The notes: a model not told the origin generated them from the letters alone. Numbered from the stretch's first letter, positions 29,331 through 38,439 are shown. The stretch is DNA of 58,506 bases from an uncultured Bacteroidota bacterium (GCA_903877645.1 CAIRES010000060.1:1-58506), one strand, 5' to 3'. Made by a program: numbers and translations.

Positions 29331-29871
29331 TAAAGACCCTCAAAAGTAACATTAATTAAGAAGCCTCCGAATAACCCCGATCCTGCTATTTATTTTGCTC
29401 ATTTTATTGCTCACATTTATATTGATCGTCAGTAAGTTGCGTGTATTTTGTGGATAATTGTTGCTCACTTTTGTGCTCATCATTTGCTCAATAAATACTC
29501 TTTTGCTACGGCTTCGATGTACCAAGAAGGTTAAGGAACTTCCATAAATGGTTAATTTCTGTACAGACCCACCTTCGCTAAAATAGCTACGGCGGGCGAA
29601 GAAGGTAAAGAAAACTTCCATAAATGCTCCCTCCTATAGAACTAAAGTGGTCTGGTGAGAACTACGAGTGTAGATTCCTCCTGCGTCGGAATGACAAAAG
29701 TGTTTGGTTGTTGTGGTTGCGCGCAGATCCACCTACTGTCAGAGAAGTTCTTTCCAAGGAGATCAGGCAATGGCCTTATCGGGGTACTTCGCTATGGCTT
29801 GGGCGTACAAAGAGGGTTAAATTTACTTCAGTATGAAAGATGGAAAATGTTTGCTGGGTGTGAGTAGGGCA

Positions 29872-29887
29872 AACCGTTAAAACGGTT
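29872..29887. repeat. AACCGTT-AA-AACGGTT palindrome of a dispersed element
   Basis: A perfect 7-bp inverted repeat with a 2-base centre. The same palindrome with centre TC lies at 42572-42587. In both places it is followed some 45-75 bases later by similar AT-rich sequence containing AAACC[AG]TGG and TATGTT. This suggests two copies of one intergenic repeat element. Confidence 0.65.
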
Positions 29888-30128
29888 GCAGTACGTATTT
29901 GTTATTTTACCCAAGGTTAAAACCATGGGCTATGTTCTATTTCCTGAATTCGCGCCAAAGACCAAGTAACCAGTCTTAATGGATTTGCCAATTATGACCC
30001 AAAGGTAAAACAGAAAGAAATACAGCCCAACACTTTTTAGTTATAGTGGGTATGTGTTTTATCTATGGGATAAGTGCTAAGGAAATCATTGAAAGTCTTG
30101 ATATATATTTGTAACAAATTCTACTGCT

Positions 30129-30236
30129 ATGAGGAAAATATTGTCATTTATTTTTTACGCTCTTTTTTAATTTGTCAAAGATCAAAAGTTCTATCCCCAG
30201 GCCTATCTGTTATCTTTCAAAAGATATAGAATCTCT
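30129..30236 (+). pseudogene. Possible gene remnant with promoter and signal-peptide start
   Basis: A TATATTTG box (30104-30111) lies 17 bases before an ATG that encodes MRKILSFIFYALF and then a TAA. Reading on in frame gives 21 more codons before the next stop. The start resembles a signal peptide, so this may be the decayed 5' end of an exported-protein gene. It could equally be chance in AT-rich DNA. Confidence 0.3.
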
Positions 30237-30291
30237 TAAAACGCGTCTGACGGCAAAAAAGCCGTACTGACGCTACTTGCTGAAAAATACT

Positions 30292-32904
30292 TTAAAACTG
30301 AAACTGTACGCTGCCGAATATGCCGAAGTACTTGGATTTCAATTCGTTGGGGGTGGGTACCGGTGATACGCGCCAATCGAAATCTATACGGAAGATCTGG
30401 AAGATGTTGGAGACCCCGGTACCCAGTTCCAGATAAGGATCGCCCTTGAGTGTCTTGAACGGATAGAGACCGTTGAGGTTCAATTCCCGGTTGGCATCGC
30501 TGAGGTTGCCGATAACACCTTTTGCAGTCCAGAACTGCCTGAATTTCAGCTTCTTAAGTGCCGGTATGTAATTAAAAATTCCGCCGCCCACATTATGCTC
30601 AATATTGATACCCGCATACTCATCGCTAATAAATTCGTATGTGTTCATCATTTCGAACGCATATTTGTTGTAATACTCATATTCATTGCCCGGATGTATC
30701 TCCAATAAAGGATAAGGTAACGTACCGAAGTATTTACCAATGAACACATTATAGTAAATATGCCCGAAAGGCGGCACGTTGATACTCTCTGCTACTGAGA
30801 ACCTGGCTTTTTGATAATTATAGCCGCTATTGAGGATATTTTTGACACCGCTGGTCACTTCCAGATCTAGTACAGGATACTTGCTACCAATGTCGACCCG
30901 CAGGTATTGACCTTCGAGATATTTCTGTTTATAGGCATATCTCAGTTCCACCCCGGCTTCGGTACTTACTACATCTTTAGAAGGACGGCCATTGCCATCA
31001 AAGAATATGCCCTGGTATGGCAAGGGCGTGTATGGTGTATAATCTCGGTGCTGGAGTATAAGCTTATGACTAAAACCACTAAAGTATTCTTTATAGAACT
31101 CGAACCGCTGATCATCAGCAAAGGCCAGTTTCCAGGGTATGCCCGGCTTACGGAAGAAGGTACTGAAGATATTATCAGAACCCAGCTGATCGTAATAATT
31201 GGTGGTTTGAGCGATATCATGTATGTAGTACCCATACACATACATGCGAGGATGACGCTGTAATATCCAGAGACCTGTGAAGCCATACTTAAAGCGTTTG
31301 TCGAGGTCGCCATAAGCCAGAAAACCGGTAAAGTGTGCATCTTTTATACTGCGCGGAGTACCGAGGGACAAACGGAAGCGATTGCCCTCTACAGGGTTGT
31401 GGCTGTAAATATAGTAATATGGGCCAAGCTGTATAGGGCCTATGTCCTTGACCCCGCTGGCGAGGAAAGTGATGGTATTTTTGTAGAAAGTAGTGATGGG
31501 CATCTTATTAATGGTATCTACCATTTTATTGATGGCCTTCTCATTTTTAGTGAGGCTATCAGGCCGGTTGGCTGCCCACCATTCATCAGTTTTTTGTTTT
31601 GCATCGGACAGTTTTGTTACGTCTTCCTTCCATTGGGGGTCGTCGAGCACCCTGGCCACCGAGTCGTTATTGATCACAATATTGTGATATGTTGTTGTCT
31701 TACGGCCAATGAAACCCGGCAACTTATTGGAGTTATATACTGTAAAATTGGCAATGAACTTATCCTTGATGCAAAACCAAAAGCTATCGACAGGGGCAAA
31801 TTCCTGGTAGAGGCTCACCCGGTCCACCCAGTTGATATTGGCCATTTTTGATACATCCATACTCATGCGCTGTATGGCAAAGATGCTATCGACCACCCAA
31901 AAATCGCCGGTAAAACAATTCTCTGCTGCCCTGCGTGGACGGAATTGCACGAGGATGATGTTATGCCCGTATGCCTTTTGTGTATCCTTGATCGTGTACT
32001 TATAATAAAATAACGCATTATCATTGAGCGGGCTCACAAACTTCTTATCAAAGACAGGTATGTAATTGCGGTATACGTTCACATTCTGGTACAGCGAGCC
32101 TAGGTACTTGACCACATTCTCATTGTTCACCCCTTTCACCATACTTGCCTTTATGAACTCCCGCTGCTTCTTGGGGTGTCTGCGGAAGTAATAATCTGAC
32201 AATGTTTCGGTAAGATAAAGCGGCAAGTAGGGCTTTGAATCAGAGACAGTATCAAGGTTATTGAATACGAATGTGTACTTCTTGAGCAGGGGTATCTTTT
32301 CGAATTGCGACTTGGTTAGCCTTTGCAGGTCAGCCTCCAGGCGGTTGTATGCCTCATACTTATAGTTCTCGGTACGGTCGGGGTCATTAAAGGGTTTGCG
32401 CTCTATGATGTGACGCATGAGCAGCACGGCAGGGTCTTCGCCGGCATGTACCGTCACTTCGTTGAGTGATGTATTGGACCGTTCCAGTTCTATGATGTAG
32501 TTGTAATCGTGCCGGGCCTTAGTGAGCAGCTTGATGGCCGGCTTATACCCTACCGCCTCTATGCGCAGCGTATCAGACGGCAGCTTGTCTTTGCGGAATA
32601 CAAAATTACCATCGAGGTCGGCAGCAGTGCCCGCGGGCGTGTGTGGGAAGAATACTGTAGCAAAGGGTATGCCCTCACCGGTATTCATATCCTCTACCTT
32701 GCCATTGATGATATAGTCGGCATGATTGAATACATCAGGAGGAGATGCGGCAGTGGGGGTATCGGGACGAATATCAATGGTAGTGGGGGGCTGATCTGCT
32801 GAGGTGTCCACCTTTTTGCGTGAGGTATCTGCCACCTGGGCAAAAACAGAACCACAGGTGAACAGCAAACAAGCAATAAGAACGGCCCTAAGTGAAGATG
32901 ACAT
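30292..32904 (-). CDS. DUF5686 outer-membrane protein with carboxypeptidase-regulatory-like domain
   Basis: The ATG at 32904 (MSSSLRAVLIACLL) gives 870 residues with a signal peptide ending FAQV. A Thr/Pro/Asp-rich linker leads to a carboxypeptidase-regulatory-like beta domain (about residues 55-140: IINGKVEDMNTGEGIPFATV, then DLDGNFVFRKDKLP). The long remainder is the DUF5686 region with a beta-barrel-like C-terminus ending in GSVQFQF, the aromatic end typical of outer-membrane barrels. The function is unknown; such proteins accompany TonB-type systems in Bacteroidota. A further in-frame ATG at 33066 would bury the signal peptide and is rejected. No partner gene is adjacent. Confidence 0.87.
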   Translation of the reverse strand: MSSSLRAVLIACLLFTCGSVFAQVADTSRKKVDTSADQPPTTIDIRPDTPTAASPPDVFNHADYIINGKVEDMNTGEGIPFATVFFPHTPAGTAADLDGNFVFRKDKLPSDTLRIEAVGYKPAIKLLTKARHDYNYIIELERSNTSLNEVTVHAGEDPAVLLMRHIIERKPFNDPDRTENYKYEAYNRLEADLQRLTKSQFEKIPLLKKYTFVFNNLDTVSDSKPYLPLYLTETLSDYYFRRHPKKQREFIKASMVKGVNNENVVKYLGSLYQNVNVYRNYIPVFDKKFVSPLNDNALFYYKYTIKDTQKAYGHNIILVQFRPRRAAENCFTGDFWVVDSIFAIQRMSMDVSKMANINWVDRVSLYQEFAPVDSFWFCIKDKFIANFTVYNSNKLPGFIGRKTTTYHNIVINNDSVARVLDDPQWKEDVTKLSDAKQKTDEWWAANRPDSLTKNEKAINKMVDTINKMPITTFYKNTITFLASGVKDIGPIQLGPYYYIYSHNPVEGNRFRLSLGTPRSIKDAHFTGFLAYGDLDKRFKYGFTGLWILQRHPRMYVYGYYIHDIAQTTNYYDQLGSDNIFSTFFRKPGIPWKLAFADDQRFEFYKEYFSGFSHKLILQHRDYTPYTPLPYQGIFFDGNGRPSKDVVSTEAGVELRYAYKQKYLEGQYLRVDIGSKYPVLDLEVTSGVKNILNSGYNYQKARFSVAESINVPPFGHIYYNVFIGKYFGTLPYPLLEIHPGNEYEYYNKYAFEMMNTYEFISDEYAGINIEHNVGGGIFNYIPALKKLKFRQFWTAKGVIGNLSDANRELNLNGLYPFKTLKGDPYLELGTGVSNIFQIFRIDFDWRVSPVPTPNELKSKYFGIFGSVQFQF

Positions 32905-33223
32905 AATCTGATACCACGCCCAATCGTATAGCAATGTTAGCGAATTGCCTGAAGTAAATAAAAAGAATGGGCTTGTTTGTAGTAATCTTTCGTGAAAAAG
33001 GAGGAAGATACCAGGGAAGGCGACCCATGTTATTACAAACATCCCCCTTTTCCCCCCTTTGCCCACACATTAAGCCTACCCTCAAATGGGGAATTTCCAT
33101 CGCGAGAACACCCCCAGCCCTCCCGCAAAAAAGCGGGACCTTGTGCCGGGGAGATGTTACTTGCACCTTCATTTATCAGTCCATTCAAAGTTATTACTCT
33201 TCGACTTTCTCTGTGGCTATATG
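32905..33223. other. Intergenic region between DUF5686 gene and mqnA, with hairpin
   Basis: These 319 bases separate divergent genes. They hold a hairpin TCCCGC-A6-GCGGGA (33121-33138) and C-rich stretches near 33044-33060. The hairpin shares its A6-loop layout with ACGGC-A6-GCCGT at 30250-30265 on the other side of the DUF5686 gene. No gene is seen here. Confidence 0.5.
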
Positions 33224-33231
33224 TATCTTTG
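33224..33231 (+). promoter_or_regulatory. -7 box (TATCTTTG) deciding the mqnA start
   Basis: TATCTTTG matches the -7 consensus exactly. The transcript would begin near 33236-33240. That is downstream of the in-frame ATG at 33221, so translation more likely starts at the TTG at 33251. Confidence 0.6.
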
Positions 33232-33250
33232 CCGGGCTAAAAAATACAGG

Positions 33251-33985
33251 TTGAGTCAAAAGATAAAAGTTGCGGCAGTTAGCTATCTGAATACAAAACC
33301 GCTGCTCTATGGCATAGAGCGCAGCGATGTGATGAATGAAATGGAGCTGGTGGTAGACTACCCTTCCCAACTGGCAAGGCGGTTGCAGGATGGTAGCATA
33401 GACCTGGCGTTGCTGCCGGTGGCGGCCATGCCCGGCATACCGGGTGCGCGCATCATCAGCGACTACGGCATAGGAACAGATGGCCATGTAGTATCGGTAG
33501 CGCTCTTCAGCCAGGTGCCAATGGAGGAAATAAAGACAGTGTATCTCGATTACCAATCGCGCACATCGGTAAGGCTGGCACAACTGCTGCTGGAAAACCA
33601 CTGGAAGAAGAAAGTGGAGTACCGCCCTGCATCCGAGCATTTTATAGACTACATCAATGGGGCCAATGCGGGGGTGATCATTGGCGACCGGGCACTGCAG
33701 CAGTTGCACAACTTTGAGTATGTGTATGACCTATCGGCGGCATGGAAGGACTACACAGGGCTGGACTTCATATTTGCCGCATGGGTAGCCAATAAGGATC
33801 TGCCACAGGGCTTCATAGACCGCTTTAATGCAGCCAATGCCGAAGGGCTGAAACACTTGAACGAAGTAATAGTCGAAAACCCATTCCCCTACTACGACCT
33901 GCACACCTACTATACCGATAACATAAAATTTGTGCTGGATGAGGAGAAGAAAAAAGGGCTGGCGAAGTTTTTGAGTTTGATATGA
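33251..33985 (+). CDS. mqnA: Chorismate dehydratase MqnA (futalosine menaquinone pathway)
   Basis: MqnA converts chorismate to 3-enolpyruvylbenzoate, the first step of the futalosine route to menaquinone. The protein (about 244 residues) has the family opening KIKVAAVSYLNTKPLLYGIE, followed by VDYPSQLARRLQDGSIDLAL and GTDGHVVSVALFSQ, in a periplasmic-binding-protein-like fold. The TTG at 33251 is favoured as start because the family begins just before KIKVAAVSYLN and because a -7 box covers 33224-33231. The alternative is ATG 33221, ten residues earlier. It is isolated here from other mqn genes. Confidence 0.9.
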   Translation: MSQKIKVAAVSYLNTKPLLYGIERSDVMNEMELVVDYPSQLARRLQDGSIDLALLPVAAMPGIPGARIISDYGIGTDGHVVSVALFSQVPMEEIKTVYLDYQSRTSVRLAQLLLENHWKKKVEYRPASEHFIDYINGANAGVIIGDRALQQLHNFEYVYDLSAAWKDYTGLDFIFAAWVANKDLPQGFIDRFNAANAEGLKHLNEVIVENPFPYYDLHTYYTDNIKFVLDEEKKKGLAKFLSLI

Positions 33986-34061
33986 TATAACTCATTGCCG
34001 ATAAACCCTAGCCCTAAAGGGAAGTGTTATTTCACGCCCGTGCCTCACCTTCAAGAGTCCA

Positions 34062-34784
34062 TTATCCTTTAGATCCCGAGATCATGCTATTCAGCTTATC
34101 AGTTTCTTGCGGGGTAAGGTAGCGCCAGTGGCCGGGGGCCAGGTTGCCGAGGGATACATTCATGATGCGGATGCGGGTAAGGGTGGATACTTTGTAGCCA
34201 AGATGCTCGCACATGCGGCGTATCTGCCGGTTGAGGCCCTGGGTAAGCACTATACGGAAGCGGCGATTGCCTTCCTGCCGCACAAAGCACTTCTTGGTCA
34301 TCTCTCCCAATATGGGTATTCCGCCAGACATGCGGCGCACGAAGTCGGGGTCTAAAGCCTTATCTACGGTTACAATGTATTCCTTCTCGTGGTTGTTGCT
34401 GGCGCGGAGGATCTTATTCACAATATCGCCATCGTTGGTCAGGAAGATGAGGCCATCGCTGTCCTTATCCAGTCGCCCTACAGGGAAGATACGCTTGGGG
34501 TGATTGATGTAAGAGATAATGTTGGTCTTGTCTTTGAGGTCTGTAGTGGAGGTAATACCCACGGGCTTATTGAAGGCAATATATATGGGCCGCTTCTTTG
34601 AAGATGATTTGATGGGCTCGCCATCCACTTCCACCACATCGCCTATATTCACACGGGCACCGGGGAGTACCAGTTCGCCGTTTATCGTCACCCTCGCCTG
34701 TTCTATGAGCACATCTGCCTCCCGGCGGGAGCAAAAGCCCGAGGAGCTGATGTATTTATTGAGGCTTATTCCGTCATCTTTCAT
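34062..34784 (-). CDS. rluF: 23S rRNA pseudouridine synthase, RluF-like (RsuA family)
   Basis: From the ATG at 34784 (MKDDGISLNKYISSSG) the protein has 240 residues. An N-terminal S4 RNA-binding domain (LNKYISSSGFCSRREADVLI, then GARVNIGDVVEVDG) is followed by the catalytic domain with VGRLDKDSDGLIFLTNDG, where the Asp of RLD is the nucleophile. The C-terminal part GLNRQIRRMCEHLGY fits the RsuA/RluB/E/F group; RluF, acting on U2604 of 23S rRNA, is the best subtype guess. The in-frame ATG at 34850 would add 22 unconserved residues. Confidence 0.85.
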   Translation of the reverse strand: MKDDGISLNKYISSSGFCSRREADVLIEQARVTINGELVLPGARVNIGDVVEVDGEPIKSSSKKRPIYIAFNKPVGITSTTDLKDKTNIISYINHPKRIFPVGRLDKDSDGLIFLTNDGDIVNKILRASNNHEKEYIVTVDKALDPDFVRRMSGGIPILGEMTKKCFVRQEGNRRFRIVLTQGLNRQIRRMCEHLGYKVSTLTRIRIMNVSLGNLAPGHWRYLTPQETDKLNSMISGSKG

Positions 34785-35235
34785 TGGAGGTGCAAAGTAA
34801 TGGGATAAATTCCAAATTCCATCCCGATAGCTATCGAGACCAAATTCCATCCTGTAAATTCCATATCACAAAATTGGTGCATCCCTTGGATAACACCCAC
34901 ACACCACATTCGCCCTGAAGGGGCAAAATCACATAGAATAGGGCATCGCCCTATTAAACGCCACACGAACAACGCCAGATGAACAAAACCACACCGCCGA
35001 TGAGTTGCCCACCCGCATTATTTCGATGGGCGATACCCCGCATTATTTCGATGGGCGTTGCCCACCGCTCTGGGATCTTGCCCTTTCAGGGCGGAACAAC
35101 ACACCACACACTACGCGCCCTGAAAGAGCTTTATAAACATTTTGCCCGCAACCGCATAGTATCTACTTTTGGCATTGAAACGCCAGAGTTCGAATCCGCT
35201 TTCGACTTTATACTAACGACTAACAACTAAAAAAT
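34785..35235. other. Repeat-rich intergenic region
   Basis: This gap of about 450 bases holds several short palindromic or repeated motifs: AATAGGGCATCGCCCTATT near 34937-34955, CGCCCTGAAGGGG and CCCTTTCAGGGCG stretches (about 34912 and 35082), and a tandem 25-bp repeat at 35013-35057. A frame from 34979 to 35230 is open but is built from these repeats and is not credible as a gene. Confidence 0.55.
35013..35057. repeat. Tandem repeat, 25-bp period
   Basis: CCGCATTATTTCGATGGGCG occurs at 35013-35032 and again, identical, at 35038-35057. It is embedded in further GGGCG/CGCCC-rich motifs. Confidence 0.9.
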
Positions 35236-35577
35236 ATGAGCCAATTACAGGAATTCAACGACTACAGGGGTAAGATGAACGAGGTAATCCTCGGCAAGCA
35301 AAACAAGGTGATCAACAGGCTCTTTAACCTGGACACCAATACTTATGCCGAAGGTGCGCTGAGCACTAAAACAAAAGAGATGCTGGGGCTGGTGGCCAGT
35401 ATGGTGCTGCGCTGCGACGACTGCATTAAGTACCACCTCATCAAATGCCATGAGCAGGGGCTAAGTACGGATGAAGTATACGAGATATTTGCGGTGGCCA
35501 ACATAGTGGGCGGCACCATAGTGATACCACACACCCGCAGGGGTGCAGAGTTTTGGGAAGAACTTATAGCCGGGTAA
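35236..35577 (+). CDS. Carboxymuconolactone decarboxylase / AhpD-like protein
   Basis: The 113-residue all-helical protein has the CMD/AhpD core: TKEMLGLVASMVLRCDDCIK, then YHLIKCHEQGLSTDEVYEI. The CxxC pair (Cys-Asp-Asp-Cys, about residues 59-62) and the nearby His correspond to the thiol-dependent peroxidase site of AhpD. An antioxidant or thiol-disulfide role is likely; substrates are unknown. The start follows an A-rich stretch (ACTAAAAAAT). It is monocistronic. Confidence 0.87.
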   Translation: MSQLQEFNDYRGKMNEVILGKQNKVINRLFNLDTNTYAEGALSTKTKEMLGLVASMVLRCDDCIKYHLIKCHEQGLSTDEVYEIFAVANIVGGTIVIPHTRRGAEFWEELIAG

Positions 35578-35635
35578 AAAAATTCCGTACCCGGGCTATG
35601 ATTAGTCCGGGTACGGATCAATATATTGTGAGCGA

Positions 35636-35938
35636 CTAACGTGCGCTCAATTCCTTTTCTTTGCTTTTGTCCACCTGGTGCTGCAGCGCATCAATACATT
35701 CTGTGATGGCATGCTCAAAGCTACTGCTGTGCTTCTTGGCAAAATGATCGTTACCCGGCACTTCGAGGCGTATCTCGCAATAGTTGTTATTAATTTCTGA
35801 TGCCGCACCCTTTAAAAAGGTAACGTGCGCACGGATTATTTTGTCGCTGTGCTGGGCGAGTTTTTCTATTTTTTCCTGTAGGAACAGCTCCAGGTGCTCA
35901 CTTGCAGTAAACCCTTCGCACTGAATGATAATATCCAT
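35636..35938 (-). CDS. hpf: Short ribosome hibernation promoting factor (HPF/RaiA family)
   Basis: The 100-residue protein matches short HPF: MDIIIQCEGFTASEHLELFL, then KIEKLAQHSDKIIRAHVTF and the C-terminal helix HAITECIDALQHQVDKSKEK. Such factors bind the 30S decoding region in stationary phase and silence ribosomes. It lacks the long C-terminal dimerisation domain, so it is the short form. It is a single gene; no clear promoter box was identified. Confidence 0.9.
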   Translation of the reverse strand: MDIIIQCEGFTASEHLELFLQEKIEKLAQHSDKIIRAHVTFLKGAASEINNNYCEIRLEVPGNDHFAKKHSSSFEHAITECIDALQHQVDKSKEKELSAR

Positions 35939-36176
35939 AGTCTGATTTTGGTGTAAACTAACTATAATCGTACCACCAGCCTTGTTTTGAACAAATTTTA
36001 TTTAAGAAATATTAACAGCACAGGAGCTATCGTCCTATCGAATAAACGATGTTGCCGCATCTATAAGAAAACTACTCTTTATGCGACACTATTATTGTCC
36101 TTGCGCTCTGCGGAGGCAATATTTCACTTCAAAGGCATTTTAATGCGGACAGCAAAAAGCTACCTGGTGGCGAATA

Positions 36177-38132
36177 CTATCCAATCTTTTCTTCCAACTC
36201 CATCACCTGTTCAAAGGTCTTATCATATTCTTTGTTCAGCTCGGCAAGTTTCTGGCTATGCTTGCGATAGTCTTCATCAACCTTCTGAAATTCGGTGCGG
36301 TTATTATAAAAATCAGGATCAGCCAATTTTGCCTCAAGGGCTGTGGTGGCCGTCTTCACTTTGTTTATCTCCTCTTCCAGCTTTTGGAATATCTTTTGCT
36401 GCTTCTGCAACTCCTTTCGCAAAGCATTCAGTTGGTCATTGCTGACATTTGGCTTGGGCTCTTCTTTTTTCTTTTCTACTACCGCAGGTTTTGCGGCCTG
36501 TTTTGTACTGCCTGCTGCCTGTTCGCGCTTCAATTTATCCTGGTGCCATACAGCCCACTCATCATAAGGCCCGTTAAATTCATTGATCTTGCCGTCTTCG
36601 ATGTTCCATATCTTATTGGCGGTACGGCTGATGAAATAACGATCGTGCGATACAATAATGATGGTGCCGGTATATTTGTTCAATGCATCTATCAGCATTT
36701 CCACCGATTGCATATCGAGGTGATTGGTAGGTTCATCGAGCAGCAGGAAGTTGCCTTTGGCGGCTATTACCTTTGCCAGGGCTACCCTCGCCTTCTCGCC
36801 ACCGGACAGCACTTTGATCTTTTTGAATACATCGTCACCACTAAAGAGGAAGCAGCCTAGTAGCTGACGTAGCTCCAACTCATTCTTGCCGCTGCCACAC
36901 AGCTTCATTTCCTCCAGTATCTCATGCTCTACCGTGAGGGCTTCGAGCTGGTGCTGGGCGTAGAAGCTTTCTTCTACATTATGGCCCCATTTACGATCAC
37001 CTTCATAAGACTCCTGCCCGGTGATGATGCGCAGCAATGTGGATTTACCCTTACCATTGGCGCCTATCAGTGCGATCTTATCGCCACGTATGATTTCTGC
37101 CTTGGCATGGTCCAGTATTTTCAGTGGGCCGTAAGATTTGCTCACACCGTTCAGCTCACATATTATCTTGCCGGGTACCGTAGCCACATCAAAGTTGATA
37201 TTCATTGTAGGCACAGAAGAATCCGGGGATTCTATTACGTCCAGCTTATCCAGGCGCTTGATGGCGCTCTGCGCTGCTGCGGCCTTAGTGGCCTTGGCGC
37301 GGAAACGCTCAATGAAGCGCTCTTGTTGTTTTATATAGTCTTGCTGATTTTCAAATGCCCTCTGCTGCAATACCATGCGCTCCACCTTCTCCTTCTGGAA
37401 GAAAGAATAGTTGCCGCTGTACTGCACGAGGTCGCGCTGCCATACTTCTACTATCTTGGTCACCATGCGATCGAGAAAGTAACGGTCATGCGATACAATG
37501 ACTACACTGCCGGGATAGCTGATGAGGTAGCGTTCCAGCCACTCAATGGATGGCAGGTCTAGGTGGTTGGTAGGCTCATCGAGCAGCAGCAATTCGGGCT
37601 GTTGCAGCATCATCTTTGCCAGTAGCACCCGCATACGCCATCCACCGCTGAACTGGTCGTATGGGCGTTGCAGATCAGTAGTGGAGAAGCCCAGGCCTTC
37701 CAACACTTCGGCTGCACGGTGTTCCATTTCATAGCCGCCGGCCACTTCAAAGTCGTGCAACATGTGGCTGTAGTCGTCCAGCAGCTTCTCATCATCCGGT
37801 TTGGTTTCCAGCTCCAGCAGCAGTTCTTCCATGTCCTTTTCCAGTTGGTGCGCCTTTTCAAAGGCCTGCATACCCACTTTCAGTATAGAATCATTGGTAG
37901 AGAAGCTTAACAAGTCCTGGTTAAAGAACCCGAGAGATACATCTTTGGGCTTATTGATCACCCCGCCATCGGGCGTATACGCGCCGGTCATCAGGCGCAA
38001 TAATGTAGATTTTCCGGTACCATTGCTGCCTACCAGGCCAATGCGCTCCCCTGTTCCTATCTGCCAACTGGCATCCTCAAGTATCGCCCTTGCCCCGAAA
38101 TGAAATGAAAGATTTTGTAATGAAATAAGCAT
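36177..38132 (-). CDS. ABC-F family ATPase
   Basis: The 651-residue protein has two ATP-binding cassettes and no membrane segments, the ABC-F layout. Walker A motifs are GSNGTGKST (about 36-44) and GANGKGKST (about 354-362). The signature motifs are FSGGWRMRVLLAKM and LSGGEKARVALAKV, and the Walker B motifs read LLLLDEPTNHLD and FLLLDEPTNHLD. The linker between cassettes is basic, and the C-terminus (about 550-651) is a Lys/Glu-rich coiled coil, as in Uup-like members. ABC-F proteins act on ribosomes or DNA; housekeeping translation rescue is the likely role. A TAnnTTCG-like box (38147-38140) lies shortly upstream. Confidence 0.92.
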   Translation of the reverse strand: MLISLQNLSFHFGARAILEDASWQIGTGERIGLVGSNGTGKSTLLRLMTGAYTPDGGVINKPKDVSLGFFNQDLLSFSTNDSILKVGMQAFEKAHQLEKDMEELLLELETKPDDEKLLDDYSHMLHDFEVAGGYEMEHRAAEVLEGLGFSTTDLQRPYDQFSGGWRMRVLLAKMMLQQPELLLLDEPTNHLDLPSIEWLERYLISYPGSVVIVSHDRYFLDRMVTKIVEVWQRDLVQYSGNYSFFQKEKVERMVLQQRAFENQQDYIKQQERFIERFRAKATKAAAAQSAIKRLDKLDVIESPDSSVPTMNINFDVATVPGKIICELNGVSKSYGPLKILDHAKAEIIRGDKIALIGANGKGKSTLLRIITGQESYEGDRKWGHNVEESFYAQHQLEALTVEHEILEEMKLCGSGKNELELRQLLGCFLFSGDDVFKKIKVLSGGEKARVALAKVIAAKGNFLLLDEPTNHLDMQSVEMLIDALNKYTGTIIIVSHDRYFISRTANKIWNIEDGKINEFNGPYDEWAVWHQDKLKREQAAGSTKQAAKPAVVEKKKEEPKPNVSNDQLNALRKELQKQQKIFQKLEEEINKVKTATTALEAKLADPDFYNNRTEFQKVDEDYRKHSQKLAELNKEYDKTFEQVMELEEKIG

Positions 38133-38181
38133 AAGGCTGCGAAGTTAAGGCAAAACTGAAAAGTGAATTGCTAAAAGTGGA

Positions 38182-38439
38182 CTAATAGTGTCCTTTTATT
38201 GTGTAGATATACAGAACGCTATCTACAATGGCATAAACGAGCCTATTTTCTTTATCAATCCTTCTCGACCATTTACCTGAAAGTTCATGTTTGAGCAATT
38301 CAGGCTTACCAATACCTATATAGGGATCATTGGTGATGGCGCGTATAAGTATAGAAATACGCTTTAATACTATTTTGTTGTTAGTTTTTTCCCAGTAGCT
38401 TAACTGCTCCTGTGCCTTTTGGAGAAGAATTATTTCCAT
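38182..38439 (-). CDS. yoeB: YoeB/Txe-type mRNA interferase toxin
   Basis: The 85-residue protein matches YoeB over its length. GKPELLKHELSGKWSRRID carries the conserved Glu and Arg, NRLVYAIVD the central strand, and the C-terminal GHY supplies the catalytic His-Tyr pair. YoeB binds the ribosome and cuts mRNA at the A site. The gene overlaps the upstream antitoxin by 10 bases, which couples their translation. All catalytic residues are present, so it looks active. Confidence 0.92.
   Translation of the reverse strand: MEIILLQKAQEQLSYWEKTNNKIVLKRISILIRAITNDPYIGIGKPELLKHELSGKWSRRIDKENRLVYAIVDSVLYIYTIKGHY

Larger units (their letters stand above)
29331..30291. other. 961-base gap without an intact gene; repeats and gene remnants
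   Basis: No convincing protein gene is seen. The gap holds an imperfect 28-base direct repeat (about 29522-29550 and 29598-29626, both ending in ACTTCCATAAATG), a GC-rich inverted motif (CTTCGC...GCGAAG, about 29573-29602) and a segment near 29670-29700 of the type GATTCCTCCTGCGTCGGAAT that I recognise as a dispersed repeat in Bacteroidota and other genomes. It also has an AACCGTT/AACGGTT palindrome at 29872-29887, a remnant start at 30129, and a small hairpin with an A6 loop (30250-30265). Confidence 0.6.

Noticed and set aside
29352-29867. Short open frames in the 29.3-29.9 kb gap
   Set aside because: They cross known-type repeats, lack recognisable domains and have no start context.
34979-35230. 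83-codon plus-strand frame upstream of the AhpD-like gene
   Set aside because: Most of it is made of tandem and palindromic repeats; the translation is not protein-like.
35987-36445. 152-codon plus-strand frame
   Set aside because: Its second half is antisense to the ABC-F coiled-coil region and its first half has no features.
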